Source: Talpa occidentalis (lineage: Eukaryota; Chordata; Mammalia; Eulipotyphla; Talpidae). Taken from it: a stretch of 64,000 nt of DNA. Under the pieces are notes generated by a model that searched no databases, had not been told where the DNA came from, and worked only from the letters and a program-made list of their open reading frames with translations. Location of the stretch: NCBI RefSeq assembly GCF_014898055.3, contig NW_023601754.1:45563013-45627012 (forward strand). The letters are read 5' to 3'. The position numbers were made by a program, and so were the translations under genes. Positions 1-10,838 of the stretch are shown piece after piece (within the stretch, counting starts at the first letter, position 1; every line of letters begins with the position of its first letter).

Positions 1-17
1 TGAAACAGTAAAGGCCT

Positions 18-336
18 GGGCCTCCCCGGTGGCGCAGCGGTTGAGCGCTGGGTTGCGAAGCTGCCCGCGGCCTCTGCGGCGCCGGTTCAATCCCCGGCTG
101 CTCCCCGGCCACCGGAGGAGGATCCCACATGGTGCGCAGACCTCTCCTGCCACCCGCTGCTCCCCTCAGCAGTGTACTTCGGTCCTTCTGCCTGCTCTGC
201 TCCCCGCTCTGGCTCTGGTGAATTCTCTCACCCTCCCGCGCTTCTGACTATACCCAGTGCATGTATAAACAAAACAAACAAATATAATAAATAAATAAAT
301 AAATAAAAACATGCCTCTAATTAAAAAAAAAAAAAA
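18..336 (+). mobile_element. tRNA-derived SINE, CpG-rich subfamily
   Basis: Full-length copy: tRNA-like head with A and B boxes, a body with the CTGCT...AGCAG hairpin, and an A/T-rich tail. A perfect 16-bp target duplication, GAAACAGTAAAGGCCT (2-17 and 337-352), shows a recent insertion into NAPA intron 1. Confidence 0.95.
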
Positions 337-1904
337 GAAACAGTAAAGGCCTGCGAGACAGAGAGGGGTATGGTTCGGTTGGGTGGGGCGCCCGTCCCAA
401 TCTTTGAGTGATGTAACCAAGCCTCTTCCTGAATCAGGCACCCCTCCTGAGTACCTCATCTGAGTCACCACCTCAGACTTTGAGTCCTTCAACCGCCAAT
501 AAGCCAACTAGGCGGTACCCACAGGGCTGGGTACCTGGTACTATTCAAGCTCCCACTGCCCTCCTGACCAGTGAGTTGGTGCCACATTCAGGAGCCCAAC
601 ACACGATTTCAGATTCTCTTCACTGACATCCACAGTGTTTTGAAGGAATGAAGGGGGAGGAAGTATTTTCCAATTAAAAACCACGTGAATCATTGTCACC
701 ACCCCCATTCAAGTGTCATTCGGCCTGAAGGAGCACCTGTGCCTAAGTGCAGGGGGGGCCAACCTTCCCCTTTCTTTGACACACAAGTGGTGCTTCTTAT
801 AAACATCTAGCCAGAGCCCTAGAGCGCTCTCCTGGAGATTGCACTCAGTATGTCTGCCCCACTCCTATCCCCAGCCCCAACCAGGTTTTTGAATGGTCCC
901 AGGCGATGCAGAAGATGAGGTGTATTTGGGAAGAAAAAAGCTGATCTGCCTTCACTTAGAAAACCACCACCAGAGACACCTGTCCCAAGCTGCACAAGGT
1001 CAGCTGGCAACTACCCCCAGGGTGAGCTGCTGGGACTGGAATCATGCCTCATGAATCCAAAGCTACTGGGTGAGGTTCTTCTTCAGATGAAAAACCCACC
1101 ACCTGCCTTCTGGGACTCTGCTGTCTCCCAGAAAGAGGTTCTGAGGAATAAGCTCCTCCCCACACAGCCTGTTGGGTTCTCACCCAGCTGGCCCAGCACA
1201 CCTTGGGCTTAGGGCCTCTGTTTGGAGGGACTTCTCTAGAGCCCACTTCCGACCTTGGAGAGGTAAGGAACTTTCACAAGCTTCTGGCTAAAGTAGTTTC
1301 ATAACAGAGCCTTGGGGTCTGGCTGCAAAAATCCTTGGGGAACTCCCTCTGGAATGTTCTCTTAAAGGGGACGGGTGCATCCACAGACCATTCACAGTTC
1401 TACCTATCCCATGGATCCCCTAGCACATCCTTCTCTTCTTTGTGGGTGTGACTGAATCCTTTATCTGGCCCCATTCTCTGAAAATATATCAGCTCCCTTA
1501 TGAACAGAAATGGCCCAGGCCAGTTCAGCCCACAGAGAGGCCCAGAGTCAGGGGATGGACAATGAATAGAGCTGGTCCGGCTGCTTTGTTTCAGCTCAGT
1601 GGGAAAGCGCAGACTCAGAACACAAGTCTGTCAGCTGCCAGGACTGATCCCAGACTAGGCAGGGCCAACTTGGAGCTCAGTGAGCGATTAACTGTTAGGC
1701 AGAAAAGCCAGAAAGGAATTAACAGCTGTTCAAGTCTCTGGGTCTGCCTCCTCCTTCCCCTCAATACTCCCATTTCCTTGCTGGCACTGACAGGGGACTC
1801 TCTGGAGTTCCACCCTCTTCACTCATAGAGGGAAGTGGACATCTAAAAGGGGGAAAGTGACTTGCCTAAGGTCAGTGACAGATCTGGAAAGAGAAGCCAC
1901 TCAC

Positions 1905-2370
1905 AAGGCCATTTATTCATTAAGTAAACAAATTTCTGGGCATTTATTATGTACCCAGCGCTGGAGACAAAGGAGTAAACAAAGGAGAAGGACCTAGTGC
2001 TCAGTGAACAGATAATCAGCAAGTTAGTTTCAGGGAGATGAAGCACTGGAGAGACCAGGGGAATGGAGGGCTCTTGGAGTGGAAGGGTCAGGAAAGCTGC
2101 TCTTGAGGGAGGTTGGTCCTCAAGGATGATGGAGGAGCCATCCATGGAGAGAGAAGCCACCCAGGCAGCTGTCATAGCAGGTGCAAAGGTCCTGCAACAG
2201 CAATAAATTTGGCCAGTTCAAGGACCAGCAGTGGGCCAGGGTGGCTATAGCACAGGGGCTGGCATCCATAAGGCAGGCAAGAGTGGGGGCAGCCCATGCT
2301 GGAGACCAAGAGTAGGATTTAGGCCCTATTGTGATGAAAAAGGAGGGATTCTGCCAGGGAAAGAATGATC
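1905..2370 (+). repeat. L2-like fragment
   Basis: Resembles the L2 region with ATTCATTAAGTAAACAAATT, GTACCCAGCGCTGGAGACAA and GCAGGTGCAAAGGTCCTG. Old and gapped. In NAPA intron 1. Confidence 0.5.
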
Positions 2371-3269
2371 GGATGGAAAAAGCCCCTAGCCTCCCTGTTC
2401 TACCAGTTGTCTCCCCACACTGACAACCTGCGTAGTTTACTGTATCAGTTCTCACCTAGGTCAGGTTGGGTCAAGCTGTAAGGGTGGCCTCTCTGAGGGG
2501 GAGAAACCAGGCCTCCTCCCTCTGCCTCCTGCACAGGATCCAGAAAAGCTAGTTGAGCCCGGCTCTTCTGAAGAGCTGGGTGACAGCTCATGTGACAGCT
2601 GACTGTCCCTCCCCCACTGACCTCCCCCAAGCTGCCTCTGCTTAGCTCTTCCATCCCACAGGCAGCGGGTGCTTCAGAGCCGGGAATAGAGGGAACTGGT
2701 TTCGGCTGGCCTGGTACAGGGCTGTCTATAATTACCAGCTCAGCTTTGCTCTCCCCCTCTGGTGGAGGAAAGTCTCAGGTCTTCCCAGGCACAATTCACC
2801 AAACCTCCAGCAACAACCATATGGAGAAAAGTAAGCATGCCAGGAATGTGGGACCAGGGCCAGGGGCTTCTGCAGGGCAGTCTCAGCTTCCCTCCTTCCT
2901 TCCTCCGTCCCCCGGGCACTTCCTGGCTCCCAGCAACACCCACCCACCCACCCCACCTGTAGTTCCTAAGCACCTCAAGAGACTGGGCGGATGGGCGGAT
3001 GGACATTTTTGGTTCTTACAATCCCTGTGCCTCCCGTCCTTCTGCCGGGCCATAGCCACAAGCCCTTGGTCCTCTCCTCAGACTTGAAGGCCCTGCGCTA
3101 TTTTCAGTCAGTACATAAGGCACCAGGGAGATCGGACCCAGCAGCCTAGCCGCTTCCCGTCTGCAGATGCAGCGCAGCTCTCCACATGTGATCATCTCCA
3201 TCCCTCACAATGACGGCCTCCTAGCCCTCTGTGGAAGGAGCACAGAGCTCCTCACTCAACCCCTTGGGC

Positions 3270-3400
3270 ATCATCCCTGCCTCACAGAGAAGGAAGCTGG
3301 GGCTCAGAGAGGCGGAGGGGCTTGTACACATTTACATTGCCAGGAAGCTGAAGGCTGGGCCACCCACTCCTGCTGGGACTCTCACTCCCTCAGTGATGTG
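3270..3400 (+). repeat. MIR 3' part
   Basis: Sequence resembling the MIR core and 3' end (GAAGGAAGCTGGGGCTCAGA) in NAPA intron 1. Confidence 0.5.
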
Positions 3401-3479
3401 AAAAGCTTCCATCCCATTAATACAAGGAAGTGGACAAGGTCCCAGCCTGCTATGGGCTGTGTATCTCTGAGCTTCAGTA

Positions 3480-3591
3480 AAATGGAGACCATGAAGCCCA
3501 TCTGGGAGGAGTTCCGTGAGGATAAGATGCAAGCGAAATGGAAACCATGAAGTCCACCTGGGAGAAGTCCCCTGAAGAGGAGAGATAGTAC
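3480..3591 (+). repeat. Two-copy 56-bp tandem duplication
   Basis: AAATGGAGACCATGAAGCCC at 3480 returns as AAATGGAAACCATGAAGTCC at 3536. Later landmarks (CTGGGAG, CCTGAAG-like) keep the 56-bp spacing. Old and diverged. In NAPA intron 1. Confidence 0.8.
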
Positions 3592-5884
3592 CTGGCACAA
3601 AACATGCCTCAGAGCAGGTGCTCAAATGGTTGCTACTGTCTGAAGGAGGAGAAATAGGCGCCAAAAGGTACCAGTCAGCTGGCAATGGGGATTCTTGAGT
3701 CACAGAGGTGGAAAGGGGGTGGGGATGGAGTCAGACTGGCTTGGGCTCACATGTGGCTCACAGCGTCAGTTTCCTCAGCAATGGCGGGTAAGACCTCCAC
3801 CAGCAGGGCTGCTCGATGAGCAGGAGCAGGCGGCAGGGAGGGGCCTGCACACAGCAAGTGCTCGGCAAGCCTGAGTCTCGCTCTCAGCTCTTATCAGGCT
3901 CACAGAGAGCAGATTCTAGAAATGCTCACCTATTTCCAAATCTCCACCCCCAGATGAGCTAAGTGTTGCCCCTTCGGTTTCCACAGGGCTTGGCTCTCCC
4001 ATCCCAATCCCACCCCTTAGCAATTTAGACTGATAGGGCCATCGCCCTCTAGTGTCCCCTCAGGAGAAACTCCACTCTGACGAGGGGCAAGAGAAGTCAA
4101 GTTTTCAACTATGGGTCTTGGCAGCTGGCAGGACACTGAGTCATTCTGGTCCCACTGAAGACCGTGCCAGGGACTTAGAGCACTGCAGGTGGCGGTAGTC
4201 CTAAAGCAAAGCTGGAGCTGTGGTTCCTACACCTGACCAAGCTAAGGGCCTTCCACCCTGGTAGATGGTAGCAGTAATTCTTCCCTCACGAAAGCCCCAG
4301 AGGTCTGGGGAAGTGTGGGGGTATGGGGGGCGCTGCTGGTGCCTTTGAGTGACTCAAGCAAGAACTGATTTGTCAATATTTGCTCTTCAGGAACGTGCTG
4401 TTTGCACACAGAACAGCCGGTCATCGCTATTTCTCTAGCACCTCTAGCTCAACTTCCAACAACAATGCCTACAACTAACGTGGGGAGTGAAGCAGTAGGG
4501 ACCGAGTGGAGCCCTGTGCACTCACCACCTGACAGAGCAAACTCATCTGCTCAGTGGGTATTACCATGACAGTCATTTCCTAGATCAGGAAACTTCTACA
4601 AGTGCTGGCATTCAAGTGGAAAGTAGTTTTTATTTTGGATTTGGAGGAGGGGGAGGGAGGAAGAAATAAGGGGTGAGGAAAAGCCCAGAACGCAACCACT
4701 GCTTAGACCCCATTCCACCCCAAAGGGGCACAAGCACAGGTGTGCCAAATCATCTGGAGCAGGAAGGAGCAGGAAGGAGAAATAAAGTGTGCCTGTCTCT
4801 GCCCTCTCTGCAGCATCACAGCGCTTCACTTGGGAGAGTGCCACCTTCTTGTTTCCAAAGCAGCAGTCGGGCTGCGCCCCCACTCCCCCACAGCTCCCCA
4901 CCCGCGGGCCAGAGAAAAGGCTGGGGAGTTGAGGGGGAGGAGAGAGCAGGAGGGAAGTCACAGAATAGGCTCTGAGCTGCTACCAAGCTGGTCTGGGCTC
5001 CCAGGAAGGTGACTGACACTCCAAAGCCCCCTAGTGTCAGGCAGGCCAGAACTCATGACAAGCAGAGGAGGCAGCAGTAATACCCAAGGATGTGGGGCTG
5101 CCCCAATTAGGGGAGAGCGGGGGTCCCACTTGACTCTTGCCTTGATAGAGACCTCTCAATTTGGAATGTAGGCCACATTGAGGTCCCTGAAAGGCGTGGG
5201 ACTCAGAGCTGAGCCCCAACACTCCCTCTCACACTCCCTCTCCCAGTCTCCGGATGCCACAAGGCCTTTGAAAAAAGGTGTGACATTGAACACAGGGAAC
5301 CCCAGCTCCAAGGGGAGGAGGCGCTAGGAGTGGTGACACTGGCTGAGTTGAGTCCTCAGTCCTGGGCTGACCTCACACAACATGCCAGCCCGCAGACAGG
5401 CCCCATCTGTGTCTGTGGTCTCCCCTGTCCTCTTGCTCTGGCCTTGTTTATCCCCTGGGCACCAGCAACATCTCTTGGAGCCAGAAGGGCCTGGGATGAA
5501 TACACCTGCTGTTTCTTTCAAATGTCTGGAGACCCTGCCATGTGGAGGGAGGGAGGATGGGGGTGCTCCCTAGATGGCCAAGAGCCTTCCTAAACACAGT
5601 GCCCATGAGGGCTTTGGGACAGGCCAGGTCAGAACGCCAATCTCCCACTTACTGGGAAACTGCAATCCATCAACTCTTCTAAGCGTTCCTTTGTCTACTT
5701 CCACAGGGATTTTTTGAGGACTGGATGCAAGGACACAGGTAAAGTGCTTGGCCCAGGCCTGACTTGGAGTCAAAGTGAGCACTTAATAAACATGATCTGC
5801 TAAGATTCTTGGCACTTCCTTCACCCTCCCCACACCAGCTGTTGCAGTCCTTTCTAAAGGCAAGTGGGGACCTCTAGGACTGGG

Positions 5885-6215
5885 TCTGCTATGCATGAAT
5901 GTGTGTGTGGTCCTGGCCCCCAAAGGCACATGTTGAAATTCTTCCTCCAAGATGATGTGTATTAGGAGGTGGGGCAGTTGGGAGGTGATCAGGTCAGGAG
6001 TGGAGAACTCATGTGACTGGTATTCAGTGAGTCCTTGGAAAGGGAGGAGGAGGGGCCAGAGAGATCCCTGGCCTCTTCACCATGAAGAAGGTCCACACCA
6101 AACATCTGCCAACACCATGATCTTAGATTCCCAGCCTTCAAACTATGAAAACAAAATTCTGCTATGGAATTTTCTTATAGCAGCCCAAGCTAAGACAAGC
6201 GCTCATAAAAAAACT
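5885..6215 (+). repeat. Old interspersed repeat, family not named
   Basis: It shares wording and order with 57140-57420: ATGTTGAAATTC, TTAGGAGGTGGGG, GGGAGGTGATCAGGTC, TTATAGCAGCCCAAG. Both are decayed copies of the same mammalian repeat. I cannot name the family with certainty. Confidence 0.6.
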
Positions 6216-7324
6216 CAATGCTTGCCTCCCCCCTCCTTAAGTCCAAGTCCTTTTTTGAAAGGCCCTCACCCTTGTTCATCTTCACCTCTGCCTTCTTCAC
6301 ATTCTAACGTTATATGCTAACAAGGAACCTTAGATCCCGAGCTTCACACATCTTCAAGCTGTCCCTCTGCCTGGAGCAACCAGAGGGCACAACTCCCAGT
6401 TCATCTTCCAGGGGGACGCCTCTCCTCCAGGGCACCCATCTCTGGACCCTCTGGATCTCATTTCCCATTGTTCTGGGAAGAATCTCCCCTGATGCCACAC
6501 CCCTGCTTGTATAATTCCCATTGCCTAGAATACCCTCCTAGTTCCCCACCCCTTAATAAGTCCTAGAGTTCTGGGGTCCCATCTCAACTCCTCCATGAAA
6601 AGCCTCCAGTTCATGCAGTTTCCTCTCAAGGTATCCAAGATCATGGTGATGGCAGGAATTTCACATGAAAAACATAACCTAGCTTTAGAAGCATTTGACA
6701 ATTCTCCTTACTAGCATTGGGCGAGTGTTAATCCTGCCTTCCCAAATAGGTGGCAAGTGTCCCAGGGTCTGCCTTAACTGGCCCCTTCAAGCACACTCAA
6801 CAGTATGCTAAATGGGGTACACAACAGTACACTAATGCCCAGTCCAAAGGGCCACCAAAAACCACCAGGAAAAAAAAACTACTCCCAAAAATTGAGCTCT
6901 CAGCCGTACCCCCAAAACTCTGTGCTTGAACTTCTCCCCTTGTGAAGAAATACACATCCTTCCAGTACTCTCAGCCTCTACAATAAAACATTAATCACCT
7001 AATCAACCCAATCCATCCAATCCTTTGATGCATGTTTCTCCATTCTCAGTGGTGTTTTTCAAGTTCTTTTGCTAAACATTAACCTTAAATAAAAATGGGT
7101 GGATCCATCTCCTCTCCAGGAAAGAACCTCCCCTTCATTTCTCACCAACTGGTTTCCGTATACTATTTCCCAGTCCCAAGGCCCTCTTTCCAGACTCCTT
7201 CCACTCTGTTCCTCTCCCCCTGATGGCTCAGTCTCTCCCTCTTCTGTACCCTTCCAGACCTCTCCCTCAGGCTCCCGCTCAGCTTCTTACAGGCTGGAAA
7301 TTCCTTGACAAAAGTAACGTTGAT

Positions 7325-7490
7325 AATACCTAACACTTTCAAAGCATTCAGCACGTGTCAGACTCAATTCTAAGCACTCTTCTTCAATGCTAGTAACAAA
7401 CTGCTGAGGCAAGTATTAATAGTGAGGCCTATTTAACAAGATCAAGAAGTAGGGGACAGAGCCACATTTCAAACCTGGGCTTTTGACACG
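7325..7490 (+). repeat. MIR element
   Basis: Follows MIR order: GTGTCAGACTCAATTCTAAGC, then ACAGAGCCACATTTCAAACC. In NAPA intron 1. Confidence 0.6.
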
Positions 7491-7949
7491 CCCAGCCACT
7501 GAAATTCCTCAAAGGATGGTCATCAAAGCTACTTTTAAGAGCTTAAGGTGAACTTAATGTGAAATGTCTGTCACATTGCCTCGGTTGTGTCTCCCATCCC
7601 TGTTCAGGTCCTCTTCTCACACTTCCCAGTCGTGATTCCAGGAACACACAGGTCAACAGCACCCTTTGGGTTTTCTCCTCTCCTTCATCTCTCTCTTCCG
7701 ACCCTCCAATCCTAAACAAGCCAGCATCCCTCATTCCCACGCCCCACATCAATCTCTAGTTTCTCATCTCAGGCCTGCTCAATCTTCACTTCATTACCTC
7801 CGGATTCCTCTGCTCAGTTCTCACTGGGGATTGAGGTCCCCATTAACCAAGGCAAAACTCACACTCAGGCTCCGGCTCACCCCTCCCAGGACGGCATGAA
7901 CCCTGACCCCCTCATCCCCATCATCCAACACTCTCGAAAACCCGCCGCC

Positions 7950-9010
7950 TTGGTCCTTGAAAAGGTCGATGCCTCGGGCAGGTGTCCTGTGTGGCAGGCC
8001 CCGTGGCGCCCCTCTGGGAGCCTCCACACGGCTTCTCCTAGGGCTCCAACCGCTTCTCACCTTGGCTGTTCGCCCAGGGGCCTTCAGCTCTATGGCTCGG
8101 GCCCGGGGGTTCCTTAAAGGCCTCAGGCCATGTTCTCCGGCTCCCGGGCTGTCTTCAGCCTAGGTCCCCTTTCCGGCCCCAGGATCGCCTCGGCCAGGAT
8201 CTCCTCGCCCTTCCACCATCTCCGGGTGTCTTTTCTAAAACCGCGTCGCCATGGTCTGGCGGGGGCCCCGGGGCCTCAGCCTGTGTCCCCTCTAACGCCA
8301 GGTCACCAGGTCATCTCATGCCGGAACCCCCCCGTCCACGTGGGCCCAGCCCTTGGCGCCCACCCCGCCACCCCTTCGTCCTCTCAGCCTAGGTGCCCGC
8401 TGGCCCTCGGCGCGTATGTTACCCAAAGAGGCCCGAGAAGAAGGACTGCGAGTTCTTCACTTTGCGCTCCGCCTCGGCCAGCAGCGCCATCGCCTCCGCC
8501 TCCTTCCCGGAGTTGTCCATGGCGACCGCGAAGGCAACCAGCAAACCGCCTGACCCGGGCCCTCGAAGGACTCAGCGGCGGCCGGGCCGCGGTAGACGGG
8601 TCGGGGAAGCTCAGCGGATTGCGTTGACGTCGCACCCGCGCGCGCCGCCCGCTGCCCGCACCACGTGATCGGAGCTAGCCAACCAGCGGCCTCAGAGAGC
8701 GGCGCGCGCCCCTCCGGACACGCCTCCGCCAGCCGCCCTGTGACTCACGGCTTCCAATAGCCGACCCGAAGCCTCAGCGCATGCGCATACAGAAGTGTTG
8801 GGCTCGCCACTCTCTTCCGGGTGCGTCCTCACTGTAGCCCACGTGACACCGTCAAGGATTAACCCTCAAAGTGTCCCCTTTCTGCATCCTCTTCCACCAA
8901 TCAGCAGCAGTCGCCGGCTGGTCTGTCCCTCCCTGCGGAACTGGGAAGCTAGTCAGCTGACCGCAGACCCTCACGTGACAGCTCCAGTCCTTTGCCGGAA
9001 GGCACGCCTC
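7950..9010 (-). promoter_or_regulatory. NAPA: CpG island and promoter of NAPA
   Basis: This is a CpG-dense, TATA-less stretch around NAPA exon 1, richest between about 8240 and 8830. Motifs visible upstream of the ATG include a CRE-like TGACGT (8625-8630), CACGTG E-boxes at 8662-8667, 8840-8845 and 8972-8977, an AP-1/ATF-like TGACTCA (8741-8747), a CCAAT box (8754-8758), an NRF1-like GCGCATGCGCA (8777-8787), and an ETS-like CTTCCGG near 8815. A further CACGTG lies in intron 1 at 8337-8342. This is typical of a broadly expressed housekeeping gene. The start of transcription cannot be fixed from sequence but probably lies within 8530-8700. Antisense transcription from the same island is possible. 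Confidence 0.8.
8423..8520 (-). CDS. NAPA: NAPA (alpha-SNAP) coding exon 1, partial gene
   Basis: This exon encodes the first 32 residues plus two bases of codon 33 of alpha-SNAP, the cytosolic adaptor that recruits the ATPase NSF to spent SNARE complexes so that they are disassembled after membrane fusion. The reading starts [20 protein letters not shown] and ends in the FFSGLF loop. Phe27 and Phe28 of that loop are known to attach the protein to membranes, and both are present. The ATG at 8520-8518 has a strong context (G at -3 and +4). The exon ends in a consensus donor (GG then GTAACA), leaving phase 2, as expected for a following glycine. The exon sits in a CpG island. The remaining exons, coding for the TPR-like helical repeats and the NSF-binding C terminus, lie to the left of the window. 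I recognise the gene from its N-terminal sequence and from its position beside ZNF541, as in human. Confidence 0.95.
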
Positions 9011-9386
9011 GCCCACGCCTGGATTTGACAGTTCGCCTGTAAGGATTAGTCTCTGCCTCTTCGCCTGATCTCCGCCTCCCGGAAAATAAAGGAGTTAAGA
9101 AAACCAGCCCTTCTTTTTTTTTTTTTTTTTGCGCCCTCTGTTGGTGAAACTGGTTTGGGAAGACACGCGAAGTACTTGAGAGACTGGAAACAAAAATGAG
9201 AACAGGGGTTTTCCAATTCTGGCTTCATAAAAAAAGTTGGAATGCTAAAATTTCAGACCTTGGATTTTAATACCATTCTCCTTAGATAAATGGCTGGTTC
9301 TACAACAGGGCAGAAATTGTGAGCGGTCAGCATCTTGTGCCAGAAAGGATCTACGGCTCTTGCCCTCTCGTTCTCTCTCTCTCCCT

Positions 9387-9388
<2 letters not shown>

Positions 9389-9431
<43 letters not shown>
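9389..9431 (+). repeat. (CA)n microsatellite
   Basis: About 21 uninterrupted CA units follow a CT-rich lead (CTCTCTCTCTCC). Probably polymorphic. Confidence 0.97.
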
Positions 9432-9433
<2 letters not shown>

Positions 9434-10763
9434 GGAGTATGACAAAGGGATAAAGGAACCAACTGAAAGAGCTCCCAACGGCCAAAAAGTTGAAACAATG
9501 ATAATCCAACGTTTACAATATCCACAAGCCACACTGATATAAATGAATGATTTGGCAAATAAATAGGATAGATTAAATATTCCAAATAACTTTGTTTAGA
9601 TACTTTGCCCTCAAGAAGGTGGAGCATGACGCTTCTCACTCGTCAAGTGTGTACACTGATTGTACACTGGGGACTTCCTTCCAGTGAGTACAGAACAGGA
9701 AGGAACCTGACACTGTCAGCTAGGTGACTGAGGTCATTATCAACAGTGATTAGTCATGTTGATTGTATGTACCCTTCATAACATGTGATGAAAATGGCAT
9801 TTCATCTTTGTGGTTTTCCAAGCTAATTATGAGGAAAACACCAGATAAATCCCAATGAGATACAGTTTCCAAGACAGCTGACCAGGGCTCCTCAAAACCG
9901 TCAAACGACCAAAAACAAAGTCTGAGAAACTGTCACAGCCAGAAGGATCTTTAAGGAGACATGATTACTAAAAGTAACGTGAAACCCTGAAACAGAAGAG
10001 GGACATGACATAGAAACTAAAGAACTCTGAATAAAGTATGGGTTTGATAACCTGTAACAGTGGTTGGTTAATTCTAACAAATGTGCCATCTAAGATGTTC
10101 TTAACGAAGGGTATTGGGTATGTGTGTGTGGTGGGGGAGGTTCCCTGCAATCTTCCCAATTTCTCTGTAAATCTAAAAGCTATTCTATTAAAAAAAAAGC
10201 TTTTAAAATTTTGGATTCTGGGTCACTACCCCCAATAATTCTGACTCTGAAAGTTGAGGGGAGGGCCACAGGGATCTGCATTTATAGGAGCTAACAGCTG
10301 ATTCTGATGTAGGCAATTTAGAGACCACTGGTTGTAAAAAACACTGTTGTGTGGGGGTGAGGTAGAGTTTGGCTGGGGGGTGGAATGAGGCACAGGAAAT
10401 CTTTGCCCTACTCTCTTCTTAGATCCAAAGACTTCCTGGACCACCCACTTGTGGTTGCCACTGTATTCTTACCACAGATTGGGTGGAGATGAGTCTGGAC
10501 TACCACAAGCAGTTTCAGTTCCCTGACCATGTAAGCATTATTATCAAAGTTTGTTTAGTTAAATTTCAGAGTTATTTGTTATGCAGCAACAGAAAATGAA
10601 TATATATCCAACCCTTTGAGACAATCGTTCATCTTCAGGGTCACTGAGCTTAACTTGTTATTTAGGGTGCGACCTACCCCTAACTGTAGTGGCAGGAGAG
10701 CTTTCAAGTAGTTGTCTCTCCTATAGTGCAGTCAGGCAAGTTCTTAATTTCTCACTGAAAAGA

Positions 10764-10838
10764 AGGTATTTTCCACACTACTTTACAGAATATGAAAATA
10801 TTTTACAGAATATGAAAATACAGGTATTTTCCACACTA
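10764..10838 (+). repeat. Nested local duplication (A-B-B-A pattern)
   Basis: AGGTATTTTCCACACTA at 10764-10780 and 10822-10838 encloses two copies of a 20-bp unit TTTTACAGAATATGAAAATA (first base C in copy 1) at 10781-10800 and 10801-10820. Confidence 0.85.

Larger units (their letters stand above)
353..8422 (-). other. NAPA: NAPA intron 1 (part)
   Basis: This is noncoding DNA downstream of NAPA exon 1 in the direction of transcription. I looked for the next coding exon (the segment after the FFSGLFG loop) on the minus strand and did not find it, so intron 1 runs past the left edge. It holds decayed L2- and MIR-like repeats (listed separately), an old interspersed repeat at 5885-6215, a 56-bp tandem duplication at 3480-3591, and otherwise unique-looking sequence. 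The open frames here are short and not protein-like. Confidence 0.7.

Noticed and set aside
18..110. tRNA-gene-like A and B boxes
   Set aside because: They are heads of SINE copies with bodies, A-rich tails and target duplications. None of the 23 copies forms a complete tRNA gene.
1..8422. NAPA exon 2
   Set aside because: I searched the minus strand for the segment that follows FFSGLFG and did not find it. It must lie left of the window.
8130..8668. Several plus-strand open frames of 60-165 codons over the NAPA CpG island
   Set aside because: High GC removes stop codons. The minus-strand reading is the known NAPA N terminus, and the plus frames are Pro/Arg/Ser-rich without homology.
9253..9639. 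128-codon minus-strand frame with a run of Val-Cys
   Set aside because: The run is the translation of the (CA)n microsatellite.
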